From NCBI GenBank assembly GCA_943373175.1, contig CALSBM010000005.1, positions 1 to 64,000 on the forward strand: DNA of 64,000 nt, written 5' to 3'. Shown in pieces: positions 34,691 through 43,244 of this stretch. Numbering within the stretch: position 1 is the stretch's first letter; every line of letters starts with the position of its first letter. A model generated the notes under the pieces. It made no database searches. It worked only from the letters and a program-made list of their open reading frames with translations, and was not told the origin of the DNA. The stretch comes from JAIXUI01 sp943373175 (lineage in GTDB: Bacteria; Bacteroidota; Bacteroidia; UBA7662; JAIXUI01). The position numbers were made by a program, and so were the translations under genes.

Positions 34691-35823
34691 CAAGCCTTCA
34701 TCGGGCGGTGTCGTCGGCCTTTCCATTGATAAAAACTAAAGTTACCAAGGAGACCAACAACGAGCACATAAGGCAGATAAAAAACCTGAACCAAAGAGAG
34801 CCATTTCAGTGAGTTCCTCAAGCCATAGAATTCAGAAACGGATCTTAAAAACCAGCCATCCACCGTCCATTTTACTAACCAAAGCACTAAAGCAATTAAC
34901 CAGTGTCCAGCCATAGCTAAGCACACAACAAGAGCAAGATAAATCCAGACGGAAGCTAAAATCAAAGTGATATCCTTTCTTGAGTAACGGCCGCTTTTAC
35001 TTATCCATCTCAATCGTTGATTAAGGAGTTCTTGAAAAGTCTTACAAGCCTGTGTTTCAACTATTGCACCCTTCTTCAAGCAAAAAGAAATCTTGTACCC
35101 TTTCGATAAAAACTGGTGCATCAACAAATCATCGTCGCCGCTCGCCAATTGCTGATGAGCTTTAAAGCCATCCACCTTTAGCCATGCCTCCCTTTTATAC
35201 ATCCAATTGGCTCCATTTACTATAACAGGATTTCTCAGTTCTATACATGATGCGCCAATAGCATTAAGACTCATAAACTCAAGAGATTGAAGGCGCTCAA
35301 ACCAATTGAAAGCCTTCAACAGCACAGGACCTGACACCACGTCTGCATTTTCGGCTTCCGCAACTTTAAGCATATCCAACAACCAAAATGGATTCATGCT
35401 GCAATCAGCATCGGTACAAACTATCCATTCTTTAACTGTGGATAGAACACCTAGTGTCAAGGCTGCTTTTTTACCTTCAAAATCCGGTGTGGTACGCAAT
35501 AGCTTCCAACTTTTACGAACTTTAATTGCATTTTCTATCAACAGCTCGGAGCTATCCTCACTTTGGTCATTAATCCAGATAACTTCTAAGTCAATACCGG
35601 TTAAAATCAACTGGTCAATAGAATCTATTAAGAAGGGTAAATGCTTTGATTCATTGCGAAAAGGAATCAATAAAGCTAAAGAATGAACAGCATCCTTATT
35701 GTTACTGACAGGTGCTAGTTCGGAGCGTTTTGTGAGTTTTCGCCAGCCTTTAGCAAAAAAAAGCACTAGAATAGCGTAACCAAAAGCAAAAATAGCTGTA
35801 GTTACTCCCAAGACCATAACCAA
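34690..35823 (-). CDS. Family 2 glycosyltransferase, membrane-bound
   Basis: 377 residues. One N-terminal membrane segment (about 3-25), then a GT-A domain: LALLIPFRNESKHL, WINDQSEDSS, CTDADCSMNP (the DxD metal motif), SGDDDLLMHQF and NQRLRW (the QxxRW motif of processive transferases). Two or three membrane segments near the C-terminus (LASVWIYLALVVCLAMA and VQVFYLPYVLVVGLLG). It probably adds sugars to a lipid-linked acceptor on the inner membrane. Its start overlaps the flippase-like gene by 22 bases and its stop is coupled to the 81-residue gene. Confidence 0.9.
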   Translation of the reverse strand: MVMVLGVTTAIFAFGYAILVLFFAKGWRKLTKRSELAPVSNNKDAVHSLALLIPFRNESKHLPFLIDSIDQLILTGIDLEVIWINDQSEDSSELLIENAIKVRKSWKLLRTTPDFEGKKAALTLGVLSTVKEWIVCTDADCSMNPFWLLDMLKVAEAENADVVSGPVLLKAFNWFERLQSLEFMSLNAIGASCIELRNPVIVNGANWMYKREAWLKVDGFKAHQQLASGDDDLLMHQFLSKGYKISFCLKKGAIVETQACKTFQELLNQRLRWISKSGRYSRKDITLILASVWIYLALVVCLAMAGHWLIALVLWLVKWTVDGWFLRSVSEFYGLRNSLKWLSLVQVFYLPYVLVVGLLGNFSFYQWKGRRHRPMKA

Positions 35824-36686
35824 CCAACTACTAATCCCACTGTCGAAGGAACTATCAAATTAAAAAACCATAGTAAAAAAGCCCAACTGGCGACTGAAGC
35901 TACATCAACGCCGAATGGGTCAAAAATCCAAAATAGAACAGAAGTGCGTAGCCCAAAATCCAGAATCGGTAGAACAGGAACAGCAAATTGTAAAGAGAAA
36001 GAAAGCAAAATAAGCGGGATAAATACCTGATAAGATGGCAAAAACAAACTAGGACTAAGCCTCAATCCCAGATACAGAATAGCCGCATATATAACATAAC
36101 GCAACATAGAAAGTAGTAGCAAAAAGTAACCTGCCCTAGGATGCAATATCCATTTTCCCCAACCTTTTCTTTCATGTTCAGAAGGTTTAAGAAGAAAAAA
36201 AACTACAATGAAACTCGTAAAAACAAATATTAACAAGAAAACCGGAGAATTGCCAAGCAGGTATTCTCTAAAGGCGTATGTTAACAACCCCCAATGCCAA
36301 ATTGCAGACCACTGCCAAAATGTTGCTTGAACAACCAACTTCCATTGTTGCTCTTTCAAAGAATCTGGAAGATGGAGTACTCTAGCCGCTATAGAACCAA
36401 CACCCCCAGGCATAAACACAGAAACGCTCCATCCCGCCCCTACAGAACGAATTGCTTTAACAAAATCAAAATCATCATGCGCCACATGTATCTTCCATCT
36501 AAAGGCTTCAATGCTCCAACCGACAAGACTTCCAAGCATTAAAACTGCAATAGTCTTCCCTGAGAGAAAACCCAAATTTTGAAAAAGTAAGTTCCAATTT
36601 AAATGCCTATTCATATAAAAAAGGAAGGCTGCCGATATCGTTATCTTCAGGCTCAATAAAGCCACTATCTTTAACTTACCCTTCAT
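35802..36686 (-). CDS. Flippase-like integral membrane protein (LPG_synthase_TM type)
   Basis: 294 residues from the ATG at 36686, giving a good N-terminal membrane segment. There are about 7-8 hydrophobic helices with the spacing of the UPF0104/lysylphosphatidylglycerol-synthase transmembrane domain (LGSLVGWSIEAFRWKI, FMPGGVGSIAARVLHL). This domain usually moves lipids or modifies glycolipids with a partner enzyme. The partner may be the glycosyltransferase immediately downstream. Only 12 bases separate its start from the divergent ruvC. Confidence 0.8.
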   Translation of the reverse strand: MKGKLKIVALLSLKITISAAFLFYMNRHLNWNLLFQNLGFLSGKTIAVLMLGSLVGWSIEAFRWKIHVAHDDFDFVKAIRSVGAGWSVSVFMPGGVGSIAARVLHLPDSLKEQQWKLVVQATFWQWSAIWHWGLLTYAFREYLLGNSPVFLLIFVFTSFIVVFFLLKPSEHERKGWGKWILHPRAGYFLLLLSMLRYVIYAAILYLGLRLSPSLFLPSYQVFIPLILLSFSLQFAVPVLPILDFGLRTSVLFWIFDPFGVDVASVASWAFLLWFFNLIVPSTVGLVVGWLWSWE

Positions 36687-36698
36687 ACAGAACGCAAG

Positions 36699-37268
36699 TT
36701 GGCACAAAAATCCACAGAAAAAATCATTTTAGGAATAGACCCCGGAACTACTCACATGGGATATGCCCTGATTGAAGTAAAGGGGAAAGTGTGTAAAGTA
36801 CTAACTCTTGGTGCATTAAACCTCAGTAAAGTCTCAGGTCAACCCAATAAACTTAAAAGAATCTTTGAGAAAGTTATCAATTTGATTGACGAATATTTTC
36901 CAGATGAACTGGCGATAGAAGCCCCATTCTTCGGCAAAAATGTTCAATCCGTACTAAAATTAGGAAGAGCACAAGGAGTTGCCATGGCGGCAGCCCTATA
37001 TCGGCAAATTCCATTAACAGAATATCAGCCAACCCAAGTAAAACTTGCCATAACGGGTAACGGTCAGGCAGCCAAAGAACAAGTTGCAGCTATGCTCGTT
37101 CATTTATTAGGGCAGAATTTAGATAAGGAAGGCTTAGATGCTACCGATGCTTTAGCAGTAGCCATGTGCCATTACCTTAAACAATCTCTACCACTTAACA
37201 GCAATAAAAACGTAAGCGGCAGTGGATGGAGTGCTTTTATCAAGGAAAATCCAAATAGGATTAAATAA
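36699..37268 (+). CDS. ruvC: Holliday junction endonuclease RuvC
   Basis: 189 residues from a TTG at 36699; no ATG or GTG is available before the conserved IILGIDPGTTHMGYALI. RuvC resolves four-way junctions in recombination. Catalytic acids are Asp14 (GIDPGT), the Glu of LAIEAPFFG, and the pair in LDATDALAVAMCH. Length is normal. It ends one base before the convergent HIT gene. It is divergent from the flippase-like gene with only 12 bases between starts; a TATCTTTA (one mismatch to the -7 box) lies at 36667-36674. Confidence 0.94.
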   Translation: MAQKSTEKIILGIDPGTTHMGYALIEVKGKVCKVLTLGALNLSKVSGQPNKLKRIFEKVINLIDEYFPDELAIEAPFFGKNVQSVLKLGRAQGVAMAAALYRQIPLTEYQPTQVKLAITGNGQAAKEQVAAMLVHLLGQNLDKEGLDATDALAVAMCHYLKQSLPLNSNKNVSGSGWSAFIKENPNRIK

Positions 37269-37269
37269 C

Positions 37270-37662
37270 CTACAACTGCGAAGCTATAGCTTCCGCTATT
37301 GCTTTCATTTCATCGGTTGATACCTTCAATTTAGGTTTAGAGAAATCGATATCCGCCATGTTGTTCATTGGAATAAGATGAAGATGAGCATGAGGAACTT
37401 CGAATCCAATAACCGCTTGACCCACACGGCTACAGCCAGTCACTTTTTTAATTGATCGTGCTATTCGAGCAGCAAACACTTGCATGTCGCCTAACTTTTG
37501 ATTTGAAAGATCAAAAAAATAGTCAATCTCTTCTTTAGGAACAACCAAAGTATGCCCTTTAGATAAAGGATTTACATCTAAAAATGCATAGAAGTGCTCT
37601 GATTCAGCCACCGTATAGGAGGGAATTTCTCCATTAACAATTTTAGCAAAGATTGAAGCCAT
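37270..37662 (-). CDS. HIT-family nucleotide-binding hydrolase
   Basis: 130 residues. The HIT signature HAHLHLIP (His-x-His-x-His with hydrophobic spacers) lies at about 90-97, and the N-terminal IFAKIVNGEIPSYTVAE and GHTLVVPKE are typical of the HINT/protein kinase C-interacting branch, which hydrolyses nucleoside phosphoramidates. It follows greA by three bases on the same strand and is the last gene of that unit. Confidence 0.95.
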   Translation of the reverse strand: MASIFAKIVNGEIPSYTVAESEHFYAFLDVNPLSKGHTLVVPKEEIDYFFDLSNQKLGDMQVFAARIARSIKKVTGCSRVGQAVIGFEVPHAHLHLIPMNNMADIDFSKPKLKVSTDEMKAIAEAIASQL

Positions 37663-37665
37663 AAA

Positions 37666-38136
37666 TCAGGCAGTTATTTCCAAGATTTCAAACTTCATTT
37701 TACCGGATGGAACAGCAATTTCTGCTATTTCTCCAACCTTCCGGCCTAGGAAACCCTTACCGATTGGCGATCCGATTGATATTTTACCTAGTTTCAAATC
37801 AGCTTCCTTTTCAGAGACTAGGTGGTAACTCATCTCGACGTTGTTGAGTAAGTTTTTTACACGAACTTTGGTGTGTACAGTCACTTTTGAAGTATCTATT
37901 CTCGATTCGTCTAAAATTCTTGCATTAGCAAGCAGCGTCTCCAACTTTGAAATTTCCATTTCAAGTAGTCCTTGCGCTTCCTTGGCGGCATCATACTCTG
38001 CATTTTCCGACAAATCGCCTTTCTCGCGTGCTTCTTGAATTGCGCGAGCCATTTCAGACCGACCTTTAGTTCTTTTCTCTGAAAGCTCAGCCTTAAGTTT
38101 TTCGAGACCTTCCTTAGTGAAATATGATACGCTCAT
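37666..38136 (-). CDS. greA: Transcription elongation factor GreA
   Basis: 156 residues. It rescues backtracked RNA polymerase. The N-terminal coiled coil carries the basic and acidic tip residues (EAREKGDLSENAEYDAAKEAQG, quoted in part as KGDLSENAEYDAAKE); the C-terminal globular domain (KISIGSPIGKGFLGRKVGEIAEI) is intact. Length is typical. Its promoter must lie within the 70 bases after the terminator at 38160, as no full -7 box is seen. HIT follows directly. Confidence 0.97.
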   Translation of the reverse strand: MSVSYFTKEGLEKLKAELSEKRTKGRSEMARAIQEAREKGDLSENAEYDAAKEAQGLLEMEISKLETLLANARILDESRIDTSKVTVHTKVRVKNLLNNVEMSYHLVSEKEADLKLGKISIGSPIGKGFLGRKVGEIAEIAVPSGKMKFEILEITA

Positions 38137-38152
38137 TTGTAAACTTGATTAA

Positions 38153-38185
38153 AAAACAAGGAACGCCCTTTTAAGGGGGCGTTCC
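38153..38185 (-). terminator. Rho-independent terminator after the porV-like gene
   Basis: Nine-base arms GGAACGCCC (38160-38168) and GGGCGTTCC (38177-38185) pair perfectly; the minus strand runs on into TTGTTTTTT. It ends the TonB receptor, T9SS cargo and PorV operon. Confidence 0.9.
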
Positions 38186-38208
38186 GAGTGTAAAGATAAA
38201 GAAATAAA

Positions 38209-39261
38209 TCAGAGGGTAATGCGTGCTCCGATACCGTAAGTTCCGTTAAATGGATCCGTGTGTCTCCAAGAGAAATCCAAACCAAATTTTCCACCTTTAT
38301 CGTTGAAAGGAATATCAACTGAGAAACCCGCAGCATAACCTGTAAAAGCAGTAGAACGTGTTACTCGGTCATTAATTCCACTTTCGTAATTATAACCGGT
38401 ACGGAGGGAAAACCAAGTACCAAAATTATACTCAAGACCAAGGCCGAACTGATCGTTCGAAAAAGAATTGGATGTGAAGTTACCAGCTACAACTAATTTC
38501 TGAAGTTTGGTCAATGGAATATCATACTGCATTCCAATATTCATCAACGAAGGAATTTCAAAACGTTCAGCCCGTTGAGACATGGTAAGACTTAAGCTTG
38601 AATTTTCGGGAGTTGCTCTTCCAGAAAGTCCATCGCCTGCAAATCGCATTGGAGTACCAACGTTACGGATTGCGATACCGAATTTCAAGCGATCATCTTT
38701 TCCAGTAACATATTGAATACCCGCATCGAAAGCTATTCCTTCCGAGCTAACCTCAGCCGTTGACTGAGAGATTAATCGGACGGTTACGCCACCATAAATA
38801 CGTTTAGAGAATGTTCTGGCATAGGAAAGACCCATATTCACTAAGGAAGGAGAATAAAACCCAATTCCCCCGTCAGGGTTATTCATGTTGGTGATTTCAA
38901 TATCACCCATGTTCATCGACATCAAACTAAAGCCAAGCACACTTGACTCGTTGATTCTTTGCGCAATACCAGCAGCATTCAAACTAATACCACTTCCTTC
39001 CAACCAGCTAGTTCTTACTAATTGAATTTCTGTGTTTTTAACGAAAGCTAAACCGGCAACATTGAAGCGCTCAGCCTCAATACCGCGGATACCCGCAGTA
39101 TTGACGCCGTACCATCCAGAACTTCTGGACCAGGGATTAATGAGGAGTTCCGTTGCGCCAGCCTGACCTACACGGTCAGGGTTACCTGCAAAGGAAGGCA
39201 ACACCATCCCAGACAGAACTGCTCCAAAAAGGAGGTGTTTCAGATTTTTGATTGTCATCAT
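38209..39261 (-). CDS. PorV/PorQ-family outer-membrane protein (type IX secretion)
   Basis: 350 residues (Met at 39261 or 39258). Signal peptide (LKHLLFGAVLSGMVLPSFA) then a beta-barrel with the family start (NPDRVGQAGATELLINPWSR) and a typical C-terminal aromatic finish (YGIGARITL). PorV-like proteins carry T9SS cargo from the translocon to the surface attachment complex. It is transcribed immediately after the giant cargo gene and the TonB receptor, suggesting it serves that cargo. The canonical porV of the secretion machinery normally lies elsewhere, so this is probably a cargo-dedicated paralog. Confidence 0.88.
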   Translation of the reverse strand: MMTIKNLKHLLFGAVLSGMVLPSFAGNPDRVGQAGATELLINPWSRSSGWYGVNTAGIRGIEAERFNVAGLAFVKNTEIQLVRTSWLEGSGISLNAAGIAQRINESSVLGFSLMSMNMGDIEITNMNNPDGGIGFYSPSLVNMGLSYARTFSKRIYGGVTVRLISQSTAEVSSEGIAFDAGIQYVTGKDDRLKFGIAIRNVGTPMRFAGDGLSGRATPENSSLSLTMSQRAERFEIPSLMNIGMQYDIPLTKLQKLVVAGNFTSNSFSNDQFGLGLEYNFGTWFSLRTGYNYESGINDRVTRSTAFTGYAAGFSVDIPFNDKGGKFGLDFSWRHTDPFNGTYGIGARITL

Positions 39262-39282
39262 AGGGCTGTCTGTGAGGGTTGA

Positions 39283-42200
39283 TTAGAAGGTGTCAAGGTC
39301 AATTGGTCTAACTACGCCAAACCATTTAACGGTTTTTTCACCAATACCTGGCGCGTTAATGTGGAAGATATAGGCTCCTGATGCAATAGGAACACGCTTA
39401 CTATTAAGGAGATCCCAATCAACGCTGGTCGTCTCATCGTCTTTCGACAACACCCTAATCAATGCGCCGGATGATGTGAAAATAGATACTGTACAGCGAC
39501 GCGGAAGATTGGTGATTTTCACTCTATTATCAATCTGGCTGTTTTCATATCCAGAAACAGAGTAAAATGGGTTAGGAACAACACGAATTATATTAAGCGC
39601 ATTTACTGCTGTAGGCTTATTGAAAGTAACAGGTGCAAATGGCGTAGTATTGATTTCGTATAGTGGATTGTTATTATTTAAAGCAGGAGTTTGAGTTGCA
39701 AAAGAAGTGTATCGTTTTGCGACTCGTAGATTCACTGACAACTCAGTAGCTAACAATTGTTGACCAGGAGAAAGGAAAGGAATGCTCACCCAAGCGACAT
39801 TATTATAAAGTTGCTTAACAACAATAGAACCCTGTGTACCTGTGAAAGGTGCTCCTGCTCCTGCTCCTGCAAAGAGGAAACGCTTGAGGAATTCGCCTTC
39901 GTCATAACGAGACTTCATAACGTAGATATAATGTCTTCCGCCAACAGGCAAAGTCCCCGTTCTATTATCGAAAATGGTTGAAGTGGGATTCCAAAGCATA
40001 TCTCTTCCATTTGCATCTCTGAATTCAGAAGCTTCACCAAAACAAATATTTAATCTTTCTCCTGTTTCCATGTTGATAGCATACCCAGGAAACCATCCGC
40101 GGCCAATATCAGTAGGATCAAGAACTGTATCGCCATTAGCATTGACTGAACGTCCTAATCGCATTCGACCTTTAGTCTGTCCCCCTTCAGAATTTAGCGG
40201 ATCGGCACCCATTTCAAGTACCCATCCACGAGTCCAATGTTGCTTATTAGGTGTAAAGACCAACTTTACTGAAGGTATATCACCTAGAGATAAATCTGTT
40301 GAGGAAAGCGGAGCAGGAAAACTCGGAAGAAGTGAGGTAATCGTTGGATCCGGAGAACTTCTTCGGACAAAACGCATTGCTGACCAAGCACCACTTAAGA
40401 TACCGCTGAAGAAGTTGTTATCATCCCCACTTAATGCACCAGTACCCGCACCAGAAGGACCAGTTAAAATCCAGTCAAAATTGGGGCTATCTTCTAAAAA
40501 TTGTAACCACTGGTTTGTGTTGTCTCTGAATGAGAAATCCGATAACAATACACCATTACGGTCGTCATTGGGAGCCAATCCGGGATCTACCGCATTGAGA
40601 ACAGAAACAGAAATACCATAACTCTTAAAGGTACTGGTCATTTCGTACATGCCTACAACTTGCTCAGAATTAGTAGAAATAGTAGTATCACTGAAAACAG
40701 TATCCTGATTTGCTGTTCCAGGATTAAGTATCAACATCCATCGAGAATTCTTACTAATGGTATCAATCGTAGGATTGCCTGGATTATAAATTCGCAGCCA
40801 ATGCTTTCCTGGGATTACTAACTTTGGATCAACAATTTTAACGTTTACTGGGCCAAATCCAGGCTTATAAACTGGGAACAGTGCTCTGTTATCAGGACTC
40901 GCCAGAATTTCAGAAACCGTAGAGTCAGACAAATCGAGCAACTGATAACCATTACCTGTTCCTTCAACACGACGTACAATTGGAGCATCGCCGTAAGTTG
41001 AATTGAGGATTAATCCATCCTTTTCAGGAGTATTAATATGTGGCACCCCGGTATAAACGGAAATGTTGTTACGGCCAGCAAAGAATGGTAATGCCTGTCC
41101 TTCATTGGTGATAGGGTTAAACGCCTCGTAATTGTTATAAGAGTAGGCAACCGCTAAATAGTAATACTTCTTGTGATTAATCAAAAGATCGTTTCCAGTA
41201 GCAAACGCATCACGGTTGAGGCGGAAGGTGGTTTTAACACCTTGATCAGCACCGTCAACTTCGATACGAGGAATTGGTTTTTCCAAATCCGGATCGATGT
41301 AATAGTTAATTAAACGGTTGATGCTGTCTTTAATATCGCACTGAAATATGATACGAGCACGACTTGCATCACGAAGTTCACCTGTGGATACGTTTGAGCT
41401 TGCTAACTGATAAACGATGAAACCTTGGAATTTATAGCTAGAAGAATCAAGCTGTGCAGGAGTAGGATTGAAACCATAAATTGCTTTGATGATAGGATCT
41501 ACCTCCTTGTATTTCAGACCGAAGTTATTGGAAGAAGGCTTGTAAGTAAGCGTAAACACAAGCTGGCGATCCATTTCGGTAATGTTCATGTCAGGAGCAT
41601 CCGGGCCATTCAAAGTTTGGAAACAATTATCGAAGAGTGCCTGAGCCTTAGAGTCAGCGCGCAACAATTGGTTAAAAGAGCCTGTAGCACCACCAGATGA
41701 TGCCTTAGCCCAAACGATACCAATGGTGATATAGTTTACAGCACCAGGTTCCAATGTAAATGGTCCTCCTGATTGTACAAACCGGCGGTCAGCCGGAGCA
41801 TTAGCAGCTGCACCTGTTCCTGGGAAAAGTTCTGTCCATGCAAAAGGTATTGTTCGAGGGTTTTGACCTGTTCCACCAATAGACCACCCATATTGAAAGT
41901 CTGAAGCACCAGGGAACATCATATCAGCCTCGAAAACAGTAGAACCAGTAGAACCAGGATATCCATTTCCTCCATAAACCATACGGTTACCGTCTTTCCA
42001 GAAACCAGTCATGTAGTTATAAGCATGAACCGCTGTGGTTGGGTTACCAATTGGAGAAGCATCGTTATTGAAATAAAGAAACTTGGACATAATGCAACGT
42101 TCTGTTTTAGCAATTCCGTCACATATAAAAGTGTCTATTTCATCAACGCGAGCATCACGGTCATTATCGATTCCATCATTAGGATCAGAGAAAGGGCCTT

Positions 42201-43224
42201 CAAAGAAGTCGCACCCTACCGAAGGAGGGTTCTCGCCGTAACCTTGAATACCTTCATCGTTGTTATCTCCATTGTAGCAAATACCAAGACCACGAGGAAC
42301 ATCGCAACCAACGAAGTCGTCAGCGGCATTTCCTAAATCCGGATCTACCCATTGAGCCATATAGCAAGAATCGAGACGAAGAGTAGAACGATTAATGATA
42401 GTATGGAAATAGAACGTCATGTTATTTAGCTCATCGTTAGAGGCATAAGCAAAAGATTGTGTTTGAATTTCCATACCAATCTGTTGCGCCCCGGAACCGG
42501 AAACGTTTCCACGATCATTAATAACATTCCAGATAGACTGGTCACCATTAATACGAGGATAATCGCCTAATGCGGGCTCATAAACATTGGGGTCGCCACC
42601 AACATTAACAAAAGGAGCAAGATTAGGTGCTTGACCCAAGCTTAAGTCGCCATTAGCCGGCCAGTCGAGAAAGACCTGCGGGGGAACATAACCCGGAACC
42701 AAGCTGGTTTGACCACCAGGAGCTATAATTGTGTTAGCACGGTGCGCTTCAACCTGAGCACGCTCTACTTTCCAGTGTTTGTCGAAAGAGAGACAGTTTG
42801 CTGAAGTAGTTGTTGCGTTGTTGGTATTTAACGGACCAGGCCAGTAGCCAATTCCTAATACTGTGCTTTGGCGGTAAGTTTGCGCAGCCACTCTTAAAGT
42901 ACCTGAGGTAAAACCACCTACCCAAACCGCACCAGCGAACAGGGAGTTGAGACGAGGTTGAGATGGGTCAGTAGTTTTAGGAATTTCATATCCAGCTAGA
43001 CCGGAAGAACCTTGATCCCACCAATAATCACCGCCGGCTAAAATCCTAGCTCGAACATTGTTAACATCCAAAAAAATTCGAGAAGTCGCAGGGGCGCAAT
43101 TAGCAGCACCACGCAATGCGGCAGCACCGGGAAGTGTTCGTGCAGAGGCCGATAAATCCTCGCGGGCAATAGCTTGGCTTAGAGCCAACGTTGCCAACGC
43201 CAGGGATAAAAAGTATCGCTTCAT
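39283..43224 (-). CDS. Giant T9SS-exported protein with C-terminal sorting domain
   Basis: 1313 residues from the ATG at 43224 (signal peptide MKRYFLSLALATLALSQAIA); three codons upstream is a second ATG. Long regions of low-complexity Asn/Thr/Gly alternating with aromatic strands suggest beta structure, with no enzymatic motif found. The last 90 residues, from VVPNPFYSVSGYE to SGAYIFHI, form a type A sorting domain. Calcium-like acid clusters occur around 320-340 (NDGIDNDRDARVDEIDTF). It is probably a surface or adhesion-type protein, but the ligand is unknown. It lies in an operon between the TonB receptor upstream and a PorV-like protein downstream. Confidence 0.88.
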   Translation of the reverse strand: MKRYFLSLALATLALSQAIAREDLSASARTLPGAAALRGAANCAPATSRIFLDVNNVRARILAGGDYWWDQGSSGLAGYEIPKTTDPSQPRLNSLFAGAVWVGGFTSGTLRVAAQTYRQSTVLGIGYWPGPLNTNNATTTSANCLSFDKHWKVERAQVEAHRANTIIAPGGQTSLVPGYVPPQVFLDWPANGDLSLGQAPNLAPFVNVGGDPNVYEPALGDYPRINGDQSIWNVINDRGNVSGSGAQQIGMEIQTQSFAYASNDELNNMTFYFHTIINRSTLRLDSCYMAQWVDPDLGNAADDFVGCDVPRGLGICYNGDNNDEGIQGYGENPPSVGCDFFEGPFSDPNDGIDNDRDARVDEIDTFICDGIAKTERCIMSKFLYFNNDASPIGNPTTAVHAYNYMTGFWKDGNRMVYGGNGYPGSTGSTVFEADMMFPGASDFQYGWSIGGTGQNPRTIPFAWTELFPGTGAAANAPADRRFVQSGGPFTLEPGAVNYITIGIVWAKASSGGATGSFNQLLRADSKAQALFDNCFQTLNGPDAPDMNITEMDRQLVFTLTYKPSSNNFGLKYKEVDPIIKAIYGFNPTPAQLDSSSYKFQGFIVYQLASSNVSTGELRDASRARIIFQCDIKDSINRLINYYIDPDLEKPIPRIEVDGADQGVKTTFRLNRDAFATGNDLLINHKKYYYLAVAYSYNNYEAFNPITNEGQALPFFAGRNNISVYTGVPHINTPEKDGLILNSTYGDAPIVRRVEGTGNGYQLLDLSDSTVSEILASPDNRALFPVYKPGFGPVNVKIVDPKLVIPGKHWLRIYNPGNPTIDTISKNSRWMLILNPGTANQDTVFSDTTISTNSEQVVGMYEMTSTFKSYGISVSVLNAVDPGLAPNDDRNGVLLSDFSFRDNTNQWLQFLEDSPNFDWILTGPSGAGTGALSGDDNNFFSGILSGAWSAMRFVRRSSPDPTITSLLPSFPAPLSSTDLSLGDIPSVKLVFTPNKQHWTRGWVLEMGADPLNSEGGQTKGRMRLGRSVNANGDTVLDPTDIGRGWFPGYAINMETGERLNICFGEASEFRDANGRDMLWNPTSTIFDNRTGTLPVGGRHYIYVMKSRYDEGEFLKRFLFAGAGAGAPFTGTQGSIVVKQLYNNVAWVSIPFLSPGQQLLATELSVNLRVAKRYTSFATQTPALNNNNPLYEINTTPFAPVTFNKPTAVNALNIIRVVPNPFYSVSGYENSQIDNRVKITNLPRRCTVSIFTSSGALIRVLSKDDETTSVDWDLLNSKRVPIASGAYIFHINAPGIGEKTVKWFGVVRPIDLDTF

Positions 43225-43244
43225 GTATCGCATGTGTTATTTTA

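Noticed and set aside
39974..40621. 215-codon plus-strand reading frame
   Set aside because: Fully antisense to the giant T9SS cargo gene; its residues mirror that gene's codon pattern.
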